DNA of 64,000 nt from Roseiarcus sp963741845 (GTDB lineage: Bacteria; Pseudomonadota; Alphaproteobacteria; Rhizobiales; Beijerinckiaceae): NCBI GenBank assembly GCA_963741845.1, contig CAVUJV010000033.1, forward strand, positions 62,001 through 126,000, given 5' to 3'. The notes under the pieces are model-generated. The model was not told the origin of the DNA. It searched no databases and saw nothing but the letters and a program-made list of their open reading frames with translations. This document shows positions 16,499 through 24,821 of this stretch, piece by piece. The number at the start of each line of letters is the position of its first letter. Within the stretch, counting starts at the first letter, position 1. The translations under genes and the position numbers were made by a program.

Positions 16499-17623
16499 CT
16501 ATGAGACCTGAGCCGCGACCGAGCGGAATTTGAGAATTGCCAGCACGAAGAAAAGACCGCCGATGAGCGCGACGATGAGGAACTGCGGCCAGACGACCCC
16601 GATGCCGGCTCCGCGATAAAGGATCGCCTGGGCGAAAGAGACAAAATGCGTCGAGGGCGAGGCCTGCATGAGGGTGGACAGCCAGTCCGGCATGCTCTCG
16701 AGCGGCGTATTGCTGCCCGACAGCATGTTCATGGGCAGGAAGACCAGCAGGAAGAGAAGCCCGAGCTGCGGCATCGAACGCGCCACCGTGCCGAGGAAGA
16801 CGCCGATCGCGGTGGCGAAGAAGAGATAGATCATCACTCCCGCCAGGAAGAGGGGGATCGAACCGGCGATCGGGACGCCGAGAATTCCCTTCACCACGAT
16901 ATAGAGCGACAGGCCGACCGCCACGGTGATCACGAGCCCGTTCGCCCATATCTTGGCCATCGCGATCTCGAACGGCGTCAGCGGCATGACGAGAAGATGG
17001 TCCATCGTGCCGTGCTCGCGCTCGCGGACGATCGCCGCGCCCGAGAGCAGAATCGCGAGCATGGACACATTGTTGATGATGCCCATCACGCTCGTGAACC
17101 ATGACGTCATGACATTCGGGTTGAAGGCGATGCGGACGACGAGGCTCACGGGCGGTTGCGGCGCGCCCTCGGCGTGCGAAACGAAATCCGAGATTTCGGT
17201 CGTCACAATCTGTTGAAGATAGTTCGATCCGAGGCCCGCCTGCACCATCGCCGTCGCATCGACGTCGATTTGCAGCGCGGGCTGCCGGCCGGCCAGAACG
17301 TCGCGCTGGAAGTGCGGCGGGATGTCGATGACGAAAGTGTATCGCCCCGCGTCCATCATCGGAACGATCTCGCGCTCCGCGATCTCATGGGGGCGCTGAA
17401 AGAGAGGCGGCAGAAAGGCGTGCGCGATGCGTCGGGACAATTCGGAGCGGTCCTCGTCGACGATCGCGATCGAGGCGTTGTTGAGATCCTGCGCGGAGCT
17501 TCGCGCCTGCAGGACGATCGCCAGCGAAAAGGCGTAGACCACGAGGGCGAGCAACACATAGTCGTGGAAGAAGCTGCGCAGCTCCTTCAGGCCGAGCCAG
17601 TATATGTTCGAGAGCTTGCGCAT
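16499..17623 (-). CDS. yhhJ: ABC-2 type transport permease, YhhJ-like
   Basis: 374 residues. The N-terminal transmembrane segment ('YVLLALVVYAFSLAIVLQA') is followed by a large periplasmic domain with 'VDEDRSELSRRIAHAF' and 'FVIDIPPHFQRDVLAG', then five or six transmembrane helices including 'LLVMPLTPFEIAMAKIW'. This is the layout of YhhJ/ABC-2 exporter subunits. It is the last gene of the yhiI-rbbA-yhhJ operon and follows rbbA after 10 bases. With RbbA and the HlyD-like protein it probably forms an efflux or lipid/drug export complex; the cargo is not known. Confidence 0.88.
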   Translation of the reverse strand: MRKLSNIYWLGLKELRSFFHDYVLLALVVYAFSLAIVLQARSSAQDLNNASIAIVDEDRSELSRRIAHAFLPPLFQRPHEIAEREIVPMMDAGRYTFVIDIPPHFQRDVLAGRQPALQIDVDATAMVQAGLGSNYLQQIVTTEISDFVSHAEGAPQPPVSLVVRIAFNPNVMTSWFTSVMGIINNVSMLAILLSGAAIVREREHGTMDHLLVMPLTPFEIAMAKIWANGLVITVAVGLSLYIVVKGILGVPIAGSIPLFLAGVMIYLFFATAIGVFLGTVARSMPQLGLLFLLVFLPMNMLSGSNTPLESMPDWLSTLMQASPSTHFVSFAQAILYRGAGIGVVWPQFLIVALIGGLFFVLAILKFRSVAAQVS

Positions 17624-17633
17624 GCGCCGGGCC

Positions 17634-20387
17634 CTAACGTTCCTGTTTGCGCAAGAGAAGGATATTTATGAGCGTGAACACCGGAACGAATGCCGCAAGA
17701 AGCGCCAGCCTTGTCCAGAGCTCGGGAAAGCCGAGGCCCTTGGTGAAGGCGCCGACGCTGATCGGCACGAAATAGGTCATCGGGAAGGCGCGCCCGATCA
17801 TGCGGGCGGCGCCGGCGAGCGAAGAGACGGGCGCCAGCATTCCGGAGAACTGCGTCGCCGGAAGCACCGTCAGGATGGCGGTTCCAAACAGCGCCGCGAT
17901 CTGCGTGCGGGTGAAGGCGGAGATCAGCATGCCGTAGGCCGTCATCGCCGTCACATAGAGGACGACGCCGAGGAGCAGCGTCACGAAATCGCCCTTGAGC
18001 GGCACCTGAAACACGAACAGAGCCATCAGGAACAGCAGGAGGAAATTGCCGAAGCCGACAGCGATATAGGGGAGCTGTTTGCCGATCAGGAACTCCATCC
18101 GGCTCACCGGCGTGACATAGAGGTTGATGATCGACCCGAGTTCCTTTTCGCGAACGATGCCGAGCGCCATCAGGATCGCGGGGAAGAGTCCGAGCAGCAG
18201 CGCCATCGTCGCCGGCGCCATCGCATAGATGCTGTCGAAGTCCTGATTGTACATGAACCGCAATTCGATGTCGGCGAGCGGCGGCGTCTGGCTCGTCGGC
18301 GTGTTCACCATCGGGTCGGTGAGATACATCTGATGCGCGGCTTGCAGATAGCCGCGGATGGTCTCGGCGCGAAACGGCATCGCGCCATCCACCCAGGCGC
18401 CGATGGCGACGGGACGGCCGCGCTGGATGTCGCGGCCAAAATTCGGCGGGATTTCGATCGCGGCCTTGATCGTCCCCGCCTTCAGACGGTTCTCGAGATC
18501 CGCGTAGTCGGCAAGCGGCGGTTTCTCGAGGAAATAGGTCGAGCCTCTCAGCTCCTCGAGATAGGCGCGGCTTTCGTGGCTCCTGTCGTGATCGAGCACC
18601 GCGAAGGAGAGGTTGTTGACGTCGGTCGAGACGCCGAAGCCGAAGACCAGCATGAGAAGGGCCGTGCCGAACAGGCTGAATCCAAGCCGGATCGGATCGC
18701 GCAGAAGCTCCAGACCCTCGCGGATCGTATAGGCGAGGAGGCGGCGGAGGCTGAAGAAAGGGGCGGGCGCGGCGCTCTTGGGCGCGACCCGGAAGGAGGC
18801 GGGAACAGCGGCGGCCCGCGAGGGCGCGGCCTCTTCGAGGTAGCTGATGAAAGCGTCCTCCAGGGTCGCGGACTTTCGGGCCTCGACGAGATCGCGCGGC
18901 GCGCCCGTCGCGAGCACCCGCCCGGAGTCCATCAGCGCGATGCGGTCGCAGCGTTCCGCCTCGTTCATGAAATGGGTCGAGACGAAGATCGTCACGCCCC
19001 GGTTGCGCGACAGGTCGATCAGTTCGGCCCAGAAGCGATCCCGCGCGATGGGATCGACCCCCGAGGTCGGCTCGTCCAGGATGAGGATTTCGGGCTCGTG
19101 AACAATCGCGACGGCGAGGGAGAGGCGCTGGCGGATGCCGAGCGGCAGGTCCGAGGCGTGCTGGTCGAGATGGTCTTCGAGCCCCAGCCGCGCGACGATT
19201 TCAGCGATGCGGGTCCTCGCCCTTTCCGGCGCGAGGTGAAAGAGGTGGGCGTGCAGGTCGAGGTTCTGCCGGACGGTGAGCTCCGCATAGAGCGAGAAGG
19301 ATTGCGACATATAGCCGACCCGGTATCGCGCGCTCATGTCGCCGCGCGCGAGCGGCTCTCCGAACAGCAGCGCCTCGCCCTCCGTCGGCGGCAGGAGGCC
19401 GGTCAGCATCTTCATCGTCGTCGTCTTGCCGCAGCCGTTCGACCCCAGAAAGCCGAAGATCTCGCCGCGCTCGATCGTGAAGTTCACGCGGTCCACCGCC
19501 GTGAAGTCGCCGAACCGCCGGGTGAGGTCGCGCGCCACGATCACCGGGCCGCCGTCGAACTTGCGCCGCGGCGGGATACGCAGCCGTCGCCCGTCAGCCC
19601 GCCGTCCTCCCGAGAGGAGCGCGACGAACGCGTCCTCGAGCGTGACGGCGCGGGAGCGCGCCTTGATCTCGGCCGGCGAGCCGGCGGCGAGCACGCGGCC
19701 CCCGCTCATCGCGGCGATCCAGTCGAACCGCTCCGCCTCCTCCATGTAGGCGGTCGCGATCAGGACGCTCATGTCTTCGCGGCCTGACCGCATCCGCGCG
19801 ATCAGCTCCCAGAATTGCCGGCGCGACAGGGGATCGACGCCCGTCGTCGGCTCATCGAGGATGAGGAGGTCCGGATCGTGGATGAGACAGCAGCAGAGGC
19901 CAAGCTTCTGCCGCATGCCTCCCGAGAGCTTTCGCGCGAGCCGGTCGGAGAAGGGCGCGAGGCCCGTGCTTTGAAGAAGATCGGCGATCCTGTCGTTCCG
20001 CTCCGCGGCGCCCTGACCGAAGAGGCGGCCGAAGAACTCGATGTTTTCGCGGACCGTGAGGTCGGCGTAGAGGTTTTTCCCCAATCCCTGCGGCATATAG
20101 GCGATGCGCTGACAGACGGCGTCCCGGTGGGCCTGCGCCGCGATGTCGCCGCCAAGGACGAAGACCTGTCCGGACTGGATGCTGCGCGCCCCCGCCACGA
20201 TGCTGAGCAGGGTCGATTTTCCGACGCCGTCAGGGCCGATGAAACCCGCCATGCAACCCGCCGGGACGGCAAGGTCCACGCCGTCGAGCGCGACGGCGCC
20301 CTTGTAGCGCTGGGAAACGCCTTCGAGCCGCGCGACCGGCGCGCTCCCTCCGATCACGGCGGGACATTCTGCAGGCGGGGCGGCCAT
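17634..20387 (-). CDS. rbbA: RbbA-like fused ABC transporter (two ATPase domains plus ABC-2 membrane domain)
   Basis: 917 residues. First ATPase: Walker A GPDGVGKST, signature 'LSGGMRQKLGL', Walker B 'LLILDEPTTGVDPLS'. Second ATPase, near residues 270-520: Walker A GSNGCGKTT, a degenerate signature 'LPLGIRQRLSLA' normal for this family, Walker B 'ILILDEPTSGVDPIA'. The C-terminal part (from about 560) repeats the ABC-2 permease layout of YhhJ, with 'VLDHDRSHESRAYLEEL', a periplasmic domain and about six helices. In Escherichia coli RbbA copurifies with ribosomes, but the fused membrane domain and its neighbours point to transport. The gene overlaps the upstream yhiI-like gene by 34 bases. Confidence 0.92.
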   Translation of the reverse strand: MAAPPAECPAVIGGSAPVARLEGVSQRYKGAVALDGVDLAVPAGCMAGFIGPDGVGKSTLLSIVAGARSIQSGQVFVLGGDIAAQAHRDAVCQRIAYMPQGLGKNLYADLTVRENIEFFGRLFGQGAAERNDRIADLLQSTGLAPFSDRLARKLSGGMRQKLGLCCCLIHDPDLLILDEPTTGVDPLSRRQFWELIARMRSGREDMSVLIATAYMEEAERFDWIAAMSGGRVLAAGSPAEIKARSRAVTLEDAFVALLSGGRRADGRRLRIPPRRKFDGGPVIVARDLTRRFGDFTAVDRVNFTIERGEIFGFLGSNGCGKTTTMKMLTGLLPPTEGEALLFGEPLARGDMSARYRVGYMSQSFSLYAELTVRQNLDLHAHLFHLAPERARTRIAEIVARLGLEDHLDQHASDLPLGIRQRLSLAVAIVHEPEILILDEPTSGVDPIARDRFWAELIDLSRNRGVTIFVSTHFMNEAERCDRIALMDSGRVLATGAPRDLVEARKSATLEDAFISYLEEAAPSRAAAVPASFRVAPKSAAPAPFFSLRRLLAYTIREGLELLRDPIRLGFSLFGTALLMLVFGFGVSTDVNNLSFAVLDHDRSHESRAYLEELRGSTYFLEKPPLADYADLENRLKAGTIKAAIEIPPNFGRDIQRGRPVAIGAWVDGAMPFRAETIRGYLQAAHQMYLTDPMVNTPTSQTPPLADIELRFMYNQDFDSIYAMAPATMALLLGLFPAILMALGIVREKELGSIINLYVTPVSRMEFLIGKQLPYIAVGFGNFLLLFLMALFVFQVPLKGDFVTLLLGVVLYVTAMTAYGMLISAFTRTQIAALFGTAILTVLPATQFSGMLAPVSSLAGAARMIGRAFPMTYFVPISVGAFTKGLGFPELWTRLALLAAFVPVFTLINILLLRKQER

Positions 20388-21469
20388 TCGACGGCCGGGT
20401 CCAGTTTCACATAGGCGACGCCCGGCAGCCCGCTCCGGACCGCCGGGGCGCGCGCGCGCAGCCGCTCGGGATCGATCCTGACCCGGACGCGGAACATCAG
20501 CTTGTTGCGCTCGTCGCGGGTTTCGACCGTCTTCGGCGTGAATTGCGCCTGGGCGGCAAGGAAGGAGACGCGCGCGGGGATCGCGACATCCGGCCTCGCA
20601 TCGAGGACGATGCGAGCCTCCGCTCCGATCCTCACCTTTCCCGCTTCCGAGGTCGGCAGATAAATGTCCATGTAGACGTAGTTGACGTCGAGCATGGTGA
20701 AGATCCGCCCGCCGGGGGGAAGCACTTCGCCGATATTCGCGATCCGGTATTCGATGCGGCCGTCGCGGGGGGCGACCAGCGTGTTGTCGGCGATGTTGAC
20801 CTTGTAGAACTCGACGTCGTGTCTGGCGGCGTCGAGCGCCCGCTCGGCCTCTCCGACGCGTTGATTCGCGACCCTCAGCAGGGCGGTCGCCGCGTTCAGC
20901 GCCTGGCGACGCTGATCGTGAAGCTCGAGCGTGGCGAAGCCGCGGGAAACAAGCTTATCGGTGCGGTCGAACTCCTGCTGCGCGAGCGTGACCTGCGTCT
21001 TCAGCAGTTCGACATTGGAATGGGCCGCGTCGAGACTGTGCTGCGAGAGCCGAACCTGGGCCTCGGCCTTGCCGAGCTGGGCCTCGATGTCGCGGGTGTC
21101 CATCCGCGCGAGCGTCTGTCCGGCCTTCACCATATCGCCCTCGTCCACCCGCATTTCCGCGATCCTGCCGGCGAATTTGGTGTCGATGTCGATGACATCG
21201 GCTTCGATGCGGCCATTGCCGGAGGCGATCCCGACGGGAAGGGCGCCCTGATGCGCGCTCCACCACGCCGCGCCGCCCCCGGCCGCGAGGATGCCGAGCG
21301 CCAGCGCGATCACGGCCCTTCGCCGCCATCGACCCTTCGGGGAAGACGGGACAGGGGCCGGCAGGTTGGCCCTTGCGGGAACGAGCGCGCCCCCCTCGAA
21401 CAGCGAGCCGGGGGCGGGAGTCGTCTCCGCCGGCTCGACGCGGGCGCCTTCGGGCTCGTCGCTATTCAT
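20354..21469 (-). CDS. yhiI: HlyD/EmrA-type membrane fusion protein, YhiI-like
   Basis: 371 residues from the ATG at 21469, which has GAGGG at a good distance; an ATG at 21514 is possible. A single membrane anchor ('AVIALALGILAAGGGAAWW') is followed by the first lipoyl half 'GRIAEMRVDEGDMVKAGQ', a coiled-coil hairpin (about 'EAQLGKAEAQVRLSQHSL' to 'RALDAARHDV'), the second half 'TLVAPRDGRIEYRIANIGE', and a beta-barrel 'VYMDIYLPTSEAGKVRIG'. It bridges the inner-membrane RbbA/YhhJ transporter to an outer-membrane channel, which is not encoded here. First gene of the three-gene operon. Confidence 0.9.
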   Translation of the reverse strand: MNSDEPEGARVEPAETTPAPGSLFEGGALVPARANLPAPVPSSPKGRWRRRAVIALALGILAAGGGAAWWSAHQGALPVGIASGNGRIEADVIDIDTKFAGRIAEMRVDEGDMVKAGQTLARMDTRDIEAQLGKAEAQVRLSQHSLDAAHSNVELLKTQVTLAQQEFDRTDKLVSRGFATLELHDQRRQALNAATALLRVANQRVGEAERALDAARHDVEFYKVNIADNTLVAPRDGRIEYRIANIGEVLPPGGRIFTMLDVNYVYMDIYLPTSEAGKVRIGAEARIVLDARPDVAIPARVSFLAAQAQFTPKTVETRDERNKLMFRVRVRIDPERLRARAPAVRSGLPGVAYVKLDPAVEWPPRLQNVPP

Positions 21470-21530
21470 GGCATCCCTCGCGCTCACGGGATGTTCTGTC
21501 GCATACGACCACATCCCCCCATATAGGCAA

Positions 21531-21589
21531 GCGCGGCCGCCAGCGCCTCTGTGGCGAGATGACCCAGGCGAAAGGTTACAGGCGGAACG
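21531..21589. repeat. Direct repeat, copy 1 of 2, flanking the methyltransferase gene
   Basis: This 59-base stretch, starting GCGCGGCCGCCAGCGCCTCT and ending with GGTTACAGGCGGAACG, returns at 22271-22328 in the same orientation with about six differences and one length change. It lies immediately after the 3' end of the methyltransferase gene. Confidence 0.8.
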
Positions 21590-21600
21590 TCCCGCCGAAA

Positions 21601-22224
21601 TCAGCGCTCCGGCTGGCGGGCCACGAGGTCGACGAGGGCCGACTGCCCGGAATGCCCCGACCCTTCGTCGACGACGGCGTCATAGGCCCTGAGTTCGAGG
21701 ATCTCCATGCCGGCGAAGGCCTCGCGCAGCATGTCTTCCGTGTAGAGGTGCTCGATGAGCGGGGGCCCGCCCGTGCGATATTCGAGCTGCTTGGGTCCGT
21801 AGCCTTCGAGCATGAGAAGCCCGCCGGGCTTCAGCGCGCGGCGCATGCCCTCGAACATGCGGGCGCGGAGGTCCGGGCCGGCGAACTGGACGAAGATCGC
21901 CGCGATCACGTCGAATTCCCGTTCCGGCCATTGCCAGTGTTCGAAGTCGGCGAGTTCGAACCGCACCTGCACGCCGCGGCGCTCCGCGAGCGCACGCGCC
22001 TTGGCCTGCGCGACGGGCGAACCTTCCACCGAAAGCACGTCGAGCCCCTGTTCGGCGAGCCAGACGCCGTTGCGTCCCTCGCCGTCGGCCACCGCCAAAG
22101 CGCTGAGGCCCGGCCGCAGGCGATGCTTCTGGCTCGCGAGGAAGGCGTTCGGCTTCTCGCCGAACAGAAAACCTTCCTGAGCGAAGCGGGCGTCCCACCT
22201 GTCGAGCCCTGGATCTCTTTTCAT
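21601..22224 (-). CDS. Class I SAM-dependent methyltransferase (TehB-like)
   Basis: 207 residues from the ATG at 22224, favoured by GGAG at the right distance; another ATG three codons upstream is possible. The sequence 'DRWDARFAQEGFLFGEKPNAFL' is the N-terminus typical of small TehB/thiopurine-type methyltransferases. Motif I is 'ALAVADGEGRNGVWLA', the acidic residue E is in 'VLSVEGSPVA', motif II is 'EFDVIAAIFVQF', and 'ALKPGGLLMLEGYGP' follows. It is complete and cytoplasmic; the substrate is unknown (tellurite or small thiols/oxyanions are guesses from the family). The gene is bracketed by a 59-bp direct repeat, which suggests that it moved as a unit or was captured. Confidence 0.85.
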   Translation of the reverse strand: MKRDPGLDRWDARFAQEGFLFGEKPNAFLASQKHRLRPGLSALAVADGEGRNGVWLAEQGLDVLSVEGSPVAQAKARALAERRGVQVRFELADFEHWQWPEREFDVIAAIFVQFAGPDLRARMFEGMRRALKPGGLLMLEGYGPKQLEYRTGGPPLIEHLYTEDMLREAFAGMEILELRAYDAVVDEGSGHSGQSALVDLVARQPER

Positions 22225-22270
22225 CGTCTCCATCCGTTATGCGCTGCGAGTACGGCCCTTCGCCTCCGTC

Positions 22271-22328
22271 GCGCGGTCGCCAGCGCCTCTGCGGCGAGAT
22301 GGCCCAGGCGGAGGTTACAGGCGAAACG
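22271..22328. repeat. Direct repeat, copy 2 of 2, flanking the methyltransferase gene
   Basis: This copy starts GCGCGGTCGCCAGCGCCTCT and ends GGTTACAGGCGAAACG, matching 21531-21589 at about nine positions in ten. It begins 47 bases upstream of the methyltransferase start codon. Neither copy shows an inverted-repeat end or a transposase. Confidence 0.8.
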
Positions 22329-22478
22329 CAGCGCCCGTAAATCCGCGCCTGATAGGAGCGGGCCAGCGCGGCTTTGAGGCCCGGCGCGTCGTTCCCTTAT
22401 CGACCCTCGGCGCGGAACGGAACGCGCATGAAAAGGTTTGTGGCCGTGAGGCATTCAAAAACCGATGGAGATTTCCCG

Positions 22479-22964
22479 ATGAAACTCGCGCCCGCCCTCA
22501 CGCTCGGACTGTTGGCCGTTCTTAGCACTTCAGCAATAGCCAAAACTGAAAAGGAGTTCCTCGGGGACGCAATCAAGGGGGACAATTCCGAAGTGGCGCT
22601 CGGCTCCTTGGCCGCAAGCAAGGGCGGGAGCGAACCGGTCAAGACCTTCGGGCAGACCCTCGTTTCCGATCACTCCAAAGCCAAGACTCAAGCCACCGCG
22701 CTCGCCGCGAAATTGGGCGTTTCGCCGTCTGGCGAGATCTCGTCCGAGGCGGAGAAGGAGATGGTCAAGCTGCAACGCCTGAATGGAAGGGACTTCGACG
22801 AGGAGTTCGCCCGCTACATGGTGAAGGACCATGAAAAGGATATCGCGGAATTCAAGGCGGAGGCGGCAAAGGGCCATGGCCCCGCCCAGGAACTGGCTTC
22901 CCAATCGCTACCCACCCTCGAGAAACATCTCGAAATGGCGAAGTCCCTCGAACCGACAAAGTGA
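22479..22964 (+). CDS. Exported DUF4142-domain protein
   Basis: 161 residues from the ATG at 22479, with GGAG upstream; earlier in-frame starts add a basic leader without a signal peptide. Residues 1-20 (MKLAPALTLGLLAVLSTSAIA) are a signal peptide. The mature helical bundle shows the DUF4142 (ferritin-like) pattern 'FLGDAIKGDNSEVALGSLAA', 'VKTFGQTLVSDHSKAKTQ', 'FDEEFARYMVKDHEKDIAEF' and 'LPTLEKHLEMAKSL', with the repeated acidic and histidine residues (D-H, D-H-E-K-D) that resemble a di-metal site. Periplasmic; the family is linked to stress survival but its biochemistry is not settled. Confidence 0.88.
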   Translation: MKLAPALTLGLLAVLSTSAIAKTEKEFLGDAIKGDNSEVALGSLAASKGGSEPVKTFGQTLVSDHSKAKTQATALAAKLGVSPSGEISSEAEKEMVKLQRLNGRDFDEEFARYMVKDHEKDIAEFKAEAAKGHGPAQELASQSLPTLEKHLEMAKSLEPTK

Positions 22965-23032
22965 TTGAGCTGTCGGGAGATAGGTTTTTCTGCCGCGGCC
23001 GCGGTTTAACGTCTCGATCGTCTCGTAAGCGT

Positions 23033-23106
23033 TGGAGCGGGCGAAGGGAATCGAACCCTCGTATGAAGCTTGGGAAGCTTCCGTTCTACCATTGAACTAC
23101 GCCCGC
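23033..23106 (-). tRNA. tRNA-Gly (anticodon CCC)
   Basis: Read on the minus strand, the acceptor stem GCGGGCG pairs with CGCCCGC, followed by T and an encoded CCA. The D arm is GTTC-AATGGTA-GAAC. The anticodon stem GAAGC/GCTTC encloses TTCCCAA, giving CCC. The T arm is GAGGG-TTCGATT-CCCTT. Complete at 74 bases. Its 5' half (23070-23106) is repeated exactly at 24705-24741. Confidence 0.95.
23070..23106. repeat. Direct repeat inside tRNA-Gly, candidate attachment site (left)
   Basis: These 37 bases are the tRNA-Gly 5' half from the anticodon loop to the first base, and they are identical to 24705-24741. Together they bound a 1.6-kb stretch of lower GC. Such a duplication of a tRNA segment is the usual mark of an integrated element. 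Confidence 0.65.
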
Positions 23107-23381
23107 AACCCTTTAAAATCAATGGATTACGTCGGCAATAGAAAGACTGGCGGCTCTTTTTAACTCGCAAATCGCAAGCGCCTGGGCAAACCGGTGTGTA
23201 CCGTGCTTAGCCAAGATGGGCAAGGCGACCCATCGCGACAAGCGCCGCTTTCACGCTACTATCACAGACGATTTTGTGGAAGGGGGCATGGATGCGGGGT
23301 TGCGTTCTCGGAACATTTCCGAAACGCATTGTGGCCTTTCCCCAAATGCGGTATGTTGACGCCCGCAAAGGAGATCTCGGA

Positions 23382-23858
23382 ATGGCCAAGAGAACGTTCA
23401 AAGTCGGTGACGTGGTTCAGCTCAAGTCGGGTGGCCCTGATATGACCGTTGAGTTATTGGAGAATATAGCAATGACGGGCAACGATTTAGATCAAGTGTC
23501 AGTGGTTTGGCGGCAGAAAGCTCGAATACGGATATTTCGATCCAGCTACGCTCGTGCTGTCTTCAGAGATAGAGAAAAAGGGCAAGGAATGATGACAACG
23601 GCGGCTGATGTTGCGGATTGGATGGTGGAAGAATTGGGGAGGCGTAGGGAGCTAGATCAGGAGGATGCCGCATCGTACATAGAAGGACACTTCGGCAAGG
23701 AGTTCATATATGACGACGAGAACGGAAATCCGGCGATCTCGAAGGACGTGCTCAGGAAATTTAACTTTCTTACGAAGGACAATGTAGTATGGTCGCGTAG
23801 CGAGCGCTACTGGCGGTTTCGCGTTGCATCGGATGCGCCAGGAAGAATGCAGGAATAG
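23382..23858 (+). CDS. DUF2158 protein fused to a DUF6953-like C-terminal domain
   Basis: 158 residues from the ATG at 23382 with AAGGAG upstream. Residues 1-55 are a DUF2158 (YodC-like) small beta domain: 'FKVGDVVQLKSGGPDMTVE'. The region from about 75 to 150 reads 'ADVADWMVEELGRRRELDQEDAASYI', then 'GKEFIYDDENGNPAISKDVL' and 'VWSRSERYWRFR', a small winged-helix-like domain found alone in many bacteria. Codon use is less GC-biased than in neighbouring genes, and the gene lies within the stretch bounded by the tRNA-Gly repeats, which suggests acquisition by transfer. The function is unknown; a DNA-binding role is only a guess. Confidence 0.8.
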   Translation: MAKRTFKVGDVVQLKSGGPDMTVELLENIAMTGNDLDQVSVVWRQKARIRIFRSSYARAVFRDREKGQGMMTTAADVADWMVEELGRRRELDQEDAASYIEGHFGKEFIYDDENGNPAISKDVLRKFNFLTKDNVVWSRSERYWRFRVASDAPGRMQE

Positions 23859-24637
23859 AGACCTGCGGGTGCCCGCACTACACAGTGAGTAGCTCGAGGT
23901 TTTGGTATATTGTATCTATCACTATTCCCAATCACATATACGAGATAGTTTGGTATCTCGTATTCCACTCTTACGTTTCCGCCAGCTCATGTCCGGTCAG
24001 CACATCGCCTTCGTATATCTCATTCCCATTCATGTTCTTCATTATGGTTCTCATCCAAGCACGAATCTTATTTCTCCCATATCATTTCCGCTCTATCCTG
24101 CCCCCGTTAGTTTCGAAGCGACGAGACAGAACGCACTAGCTAATATGTAACTATAATAGCACGTCAAAATACAGGTGGACCGTGAATCCATATGTATAAC
24201 TGAAAACAGAAACGCCACCCCATTGCTGAGGTGGCGTCCGCTTTAGAACAACCGAGACAGTACTGAAATTACCGAAACCAGTTCAAAGGGCAGATAGCAC
24301 CCAAAACCGATCCGGTACACGGCACCACTCGGCTGGCTGGTTTCGAGAAGAAGGACCATTCTCATGGTCGGCTCCATCTCTTTGCACGCGGGTCCCTTGT
24401 TGTAGGCGGCTGCGTGCGCTGGGCCAGCGGTTGGGAACTGGGTCAGCCTGTAGTCCGGTCAAAGTGCGTTCCCGTCACGCTCCGACTATTCCGGCGGCCG
24501 ATCACTCGGCCGTTCGCGAGGTGGTTATCATGCGTCCGGGTTTCAAGAGGGCGCTCGCGCGATTTTCCGCGATGCCGTCTTTAAACTCCTTTTAACGCTC
24601 AAATCGCGTGCGCTGTGGCGGTTAACCACGGGGCACC
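23859..24637. other. AT-rich stretch inside the tRNA-Gly-bounded island, no clear gene
   Basis: The first 300 bases (to about 24170) are much richer in A and T than the rest of the window, with runs such as TATATTGTATCTATC. Short open frames here (for example 23885-24139) have no convincing ribosome-binding site or protein-like composition. A hairpin at 24212-24237 is annotated separately. I see no integrase. Confidence 0.5.
24212..24237 (-). terminator. Perfect 8-bp hairpin, terminator-like on the minus strand
   Basis: ACGCCACC and GGTGGCGT form a perfect stem around a 10-base loop. On the minus strand the stem is followed by TTCTGTTTTC, a T-rich tail, so it could end transcription from the tRNA-Trp side. 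Confidence 0.45.
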
Positions 24638-24730
24638 ATGAGCAAGCAAATCGCTGATAAATTTGACGAAGAGCCGGATTTTGGGAAACGGTGGAGCGCT
24701 GGAATTGGGAAGCTTCCGTTCTACCATTGA
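24638..24730 (+). CDS. Short truncated frame ending in the tRNA-Gly repeat
   Basis: 30 residues starting MSKQIADKFDEEPDFGKRW. The first 22 look like a genuine protein N-terminus, but the frame then runs straight into the 37-bp tRNA-Gly repeat and stops there. It may be the start of a gene cut by insertion or deletion at the repeat, or a chance frame. Confidence 0.25.
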   Translation: MSKQIADKFDEEPDFGKRWSAGIGKLPFYH

Positions 24731-24741
24731 ACTACGCCCGC
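24705..24741. repeat. Exact copy of the tRNA-Gly 5' half, candidate attachment site (right)
   Basis: Identical to 23070-23106 over 37 bases, after which similarity to the tRNA is lost. It ends four bases before the tRNA-Trp gene, so the ancestral arrangement was probably tRNA-Trp then tRNA-Gly, transcribed together on the minus strand. Confidence 0.7.
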
Positions 24742-24745
24742 TCGC

Positions 24746-24821
24746 TGGCAGGAGAGGAGGGACTCGAACCCCCAACCCCCGGTTTTGGAGACCGGTGCTC
24801 TGCCAATTGAGCTACACTCCT
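24746..24821 (-). tRNA. tRNA-Trp (anticodon CCA)
   Basis: On the minus strand the gene begins AGGAGTG and ends with the paired CTCTCCT-type strand and encoded GCCA. The anticodon stem CCGGT/ACCGG encloses CTCCAAA, giving CCA. The D arm holds GCTCAATTGGCAGAGC and the T arm GGTTCGAGTCC. 76 bases including CCA. Confidence 0.94.

Noticed and set aside
23885..24150. Two overlapping open frames in the AT-rich part of the island
   Set aside because: No ribosome-binding site at either start and low-complexity hydrophobic content; the AT-rich DNA makes such frames likely by chance.
24692..24704. A tRNA-Gly 3' end (TGGAGCG) just left of the 37-bp repeat
   Set aside because: Seven bases resemble the CCA end, but the T arm is missing and the same bases are read as codons of the short frame at 24638; chance is likely.
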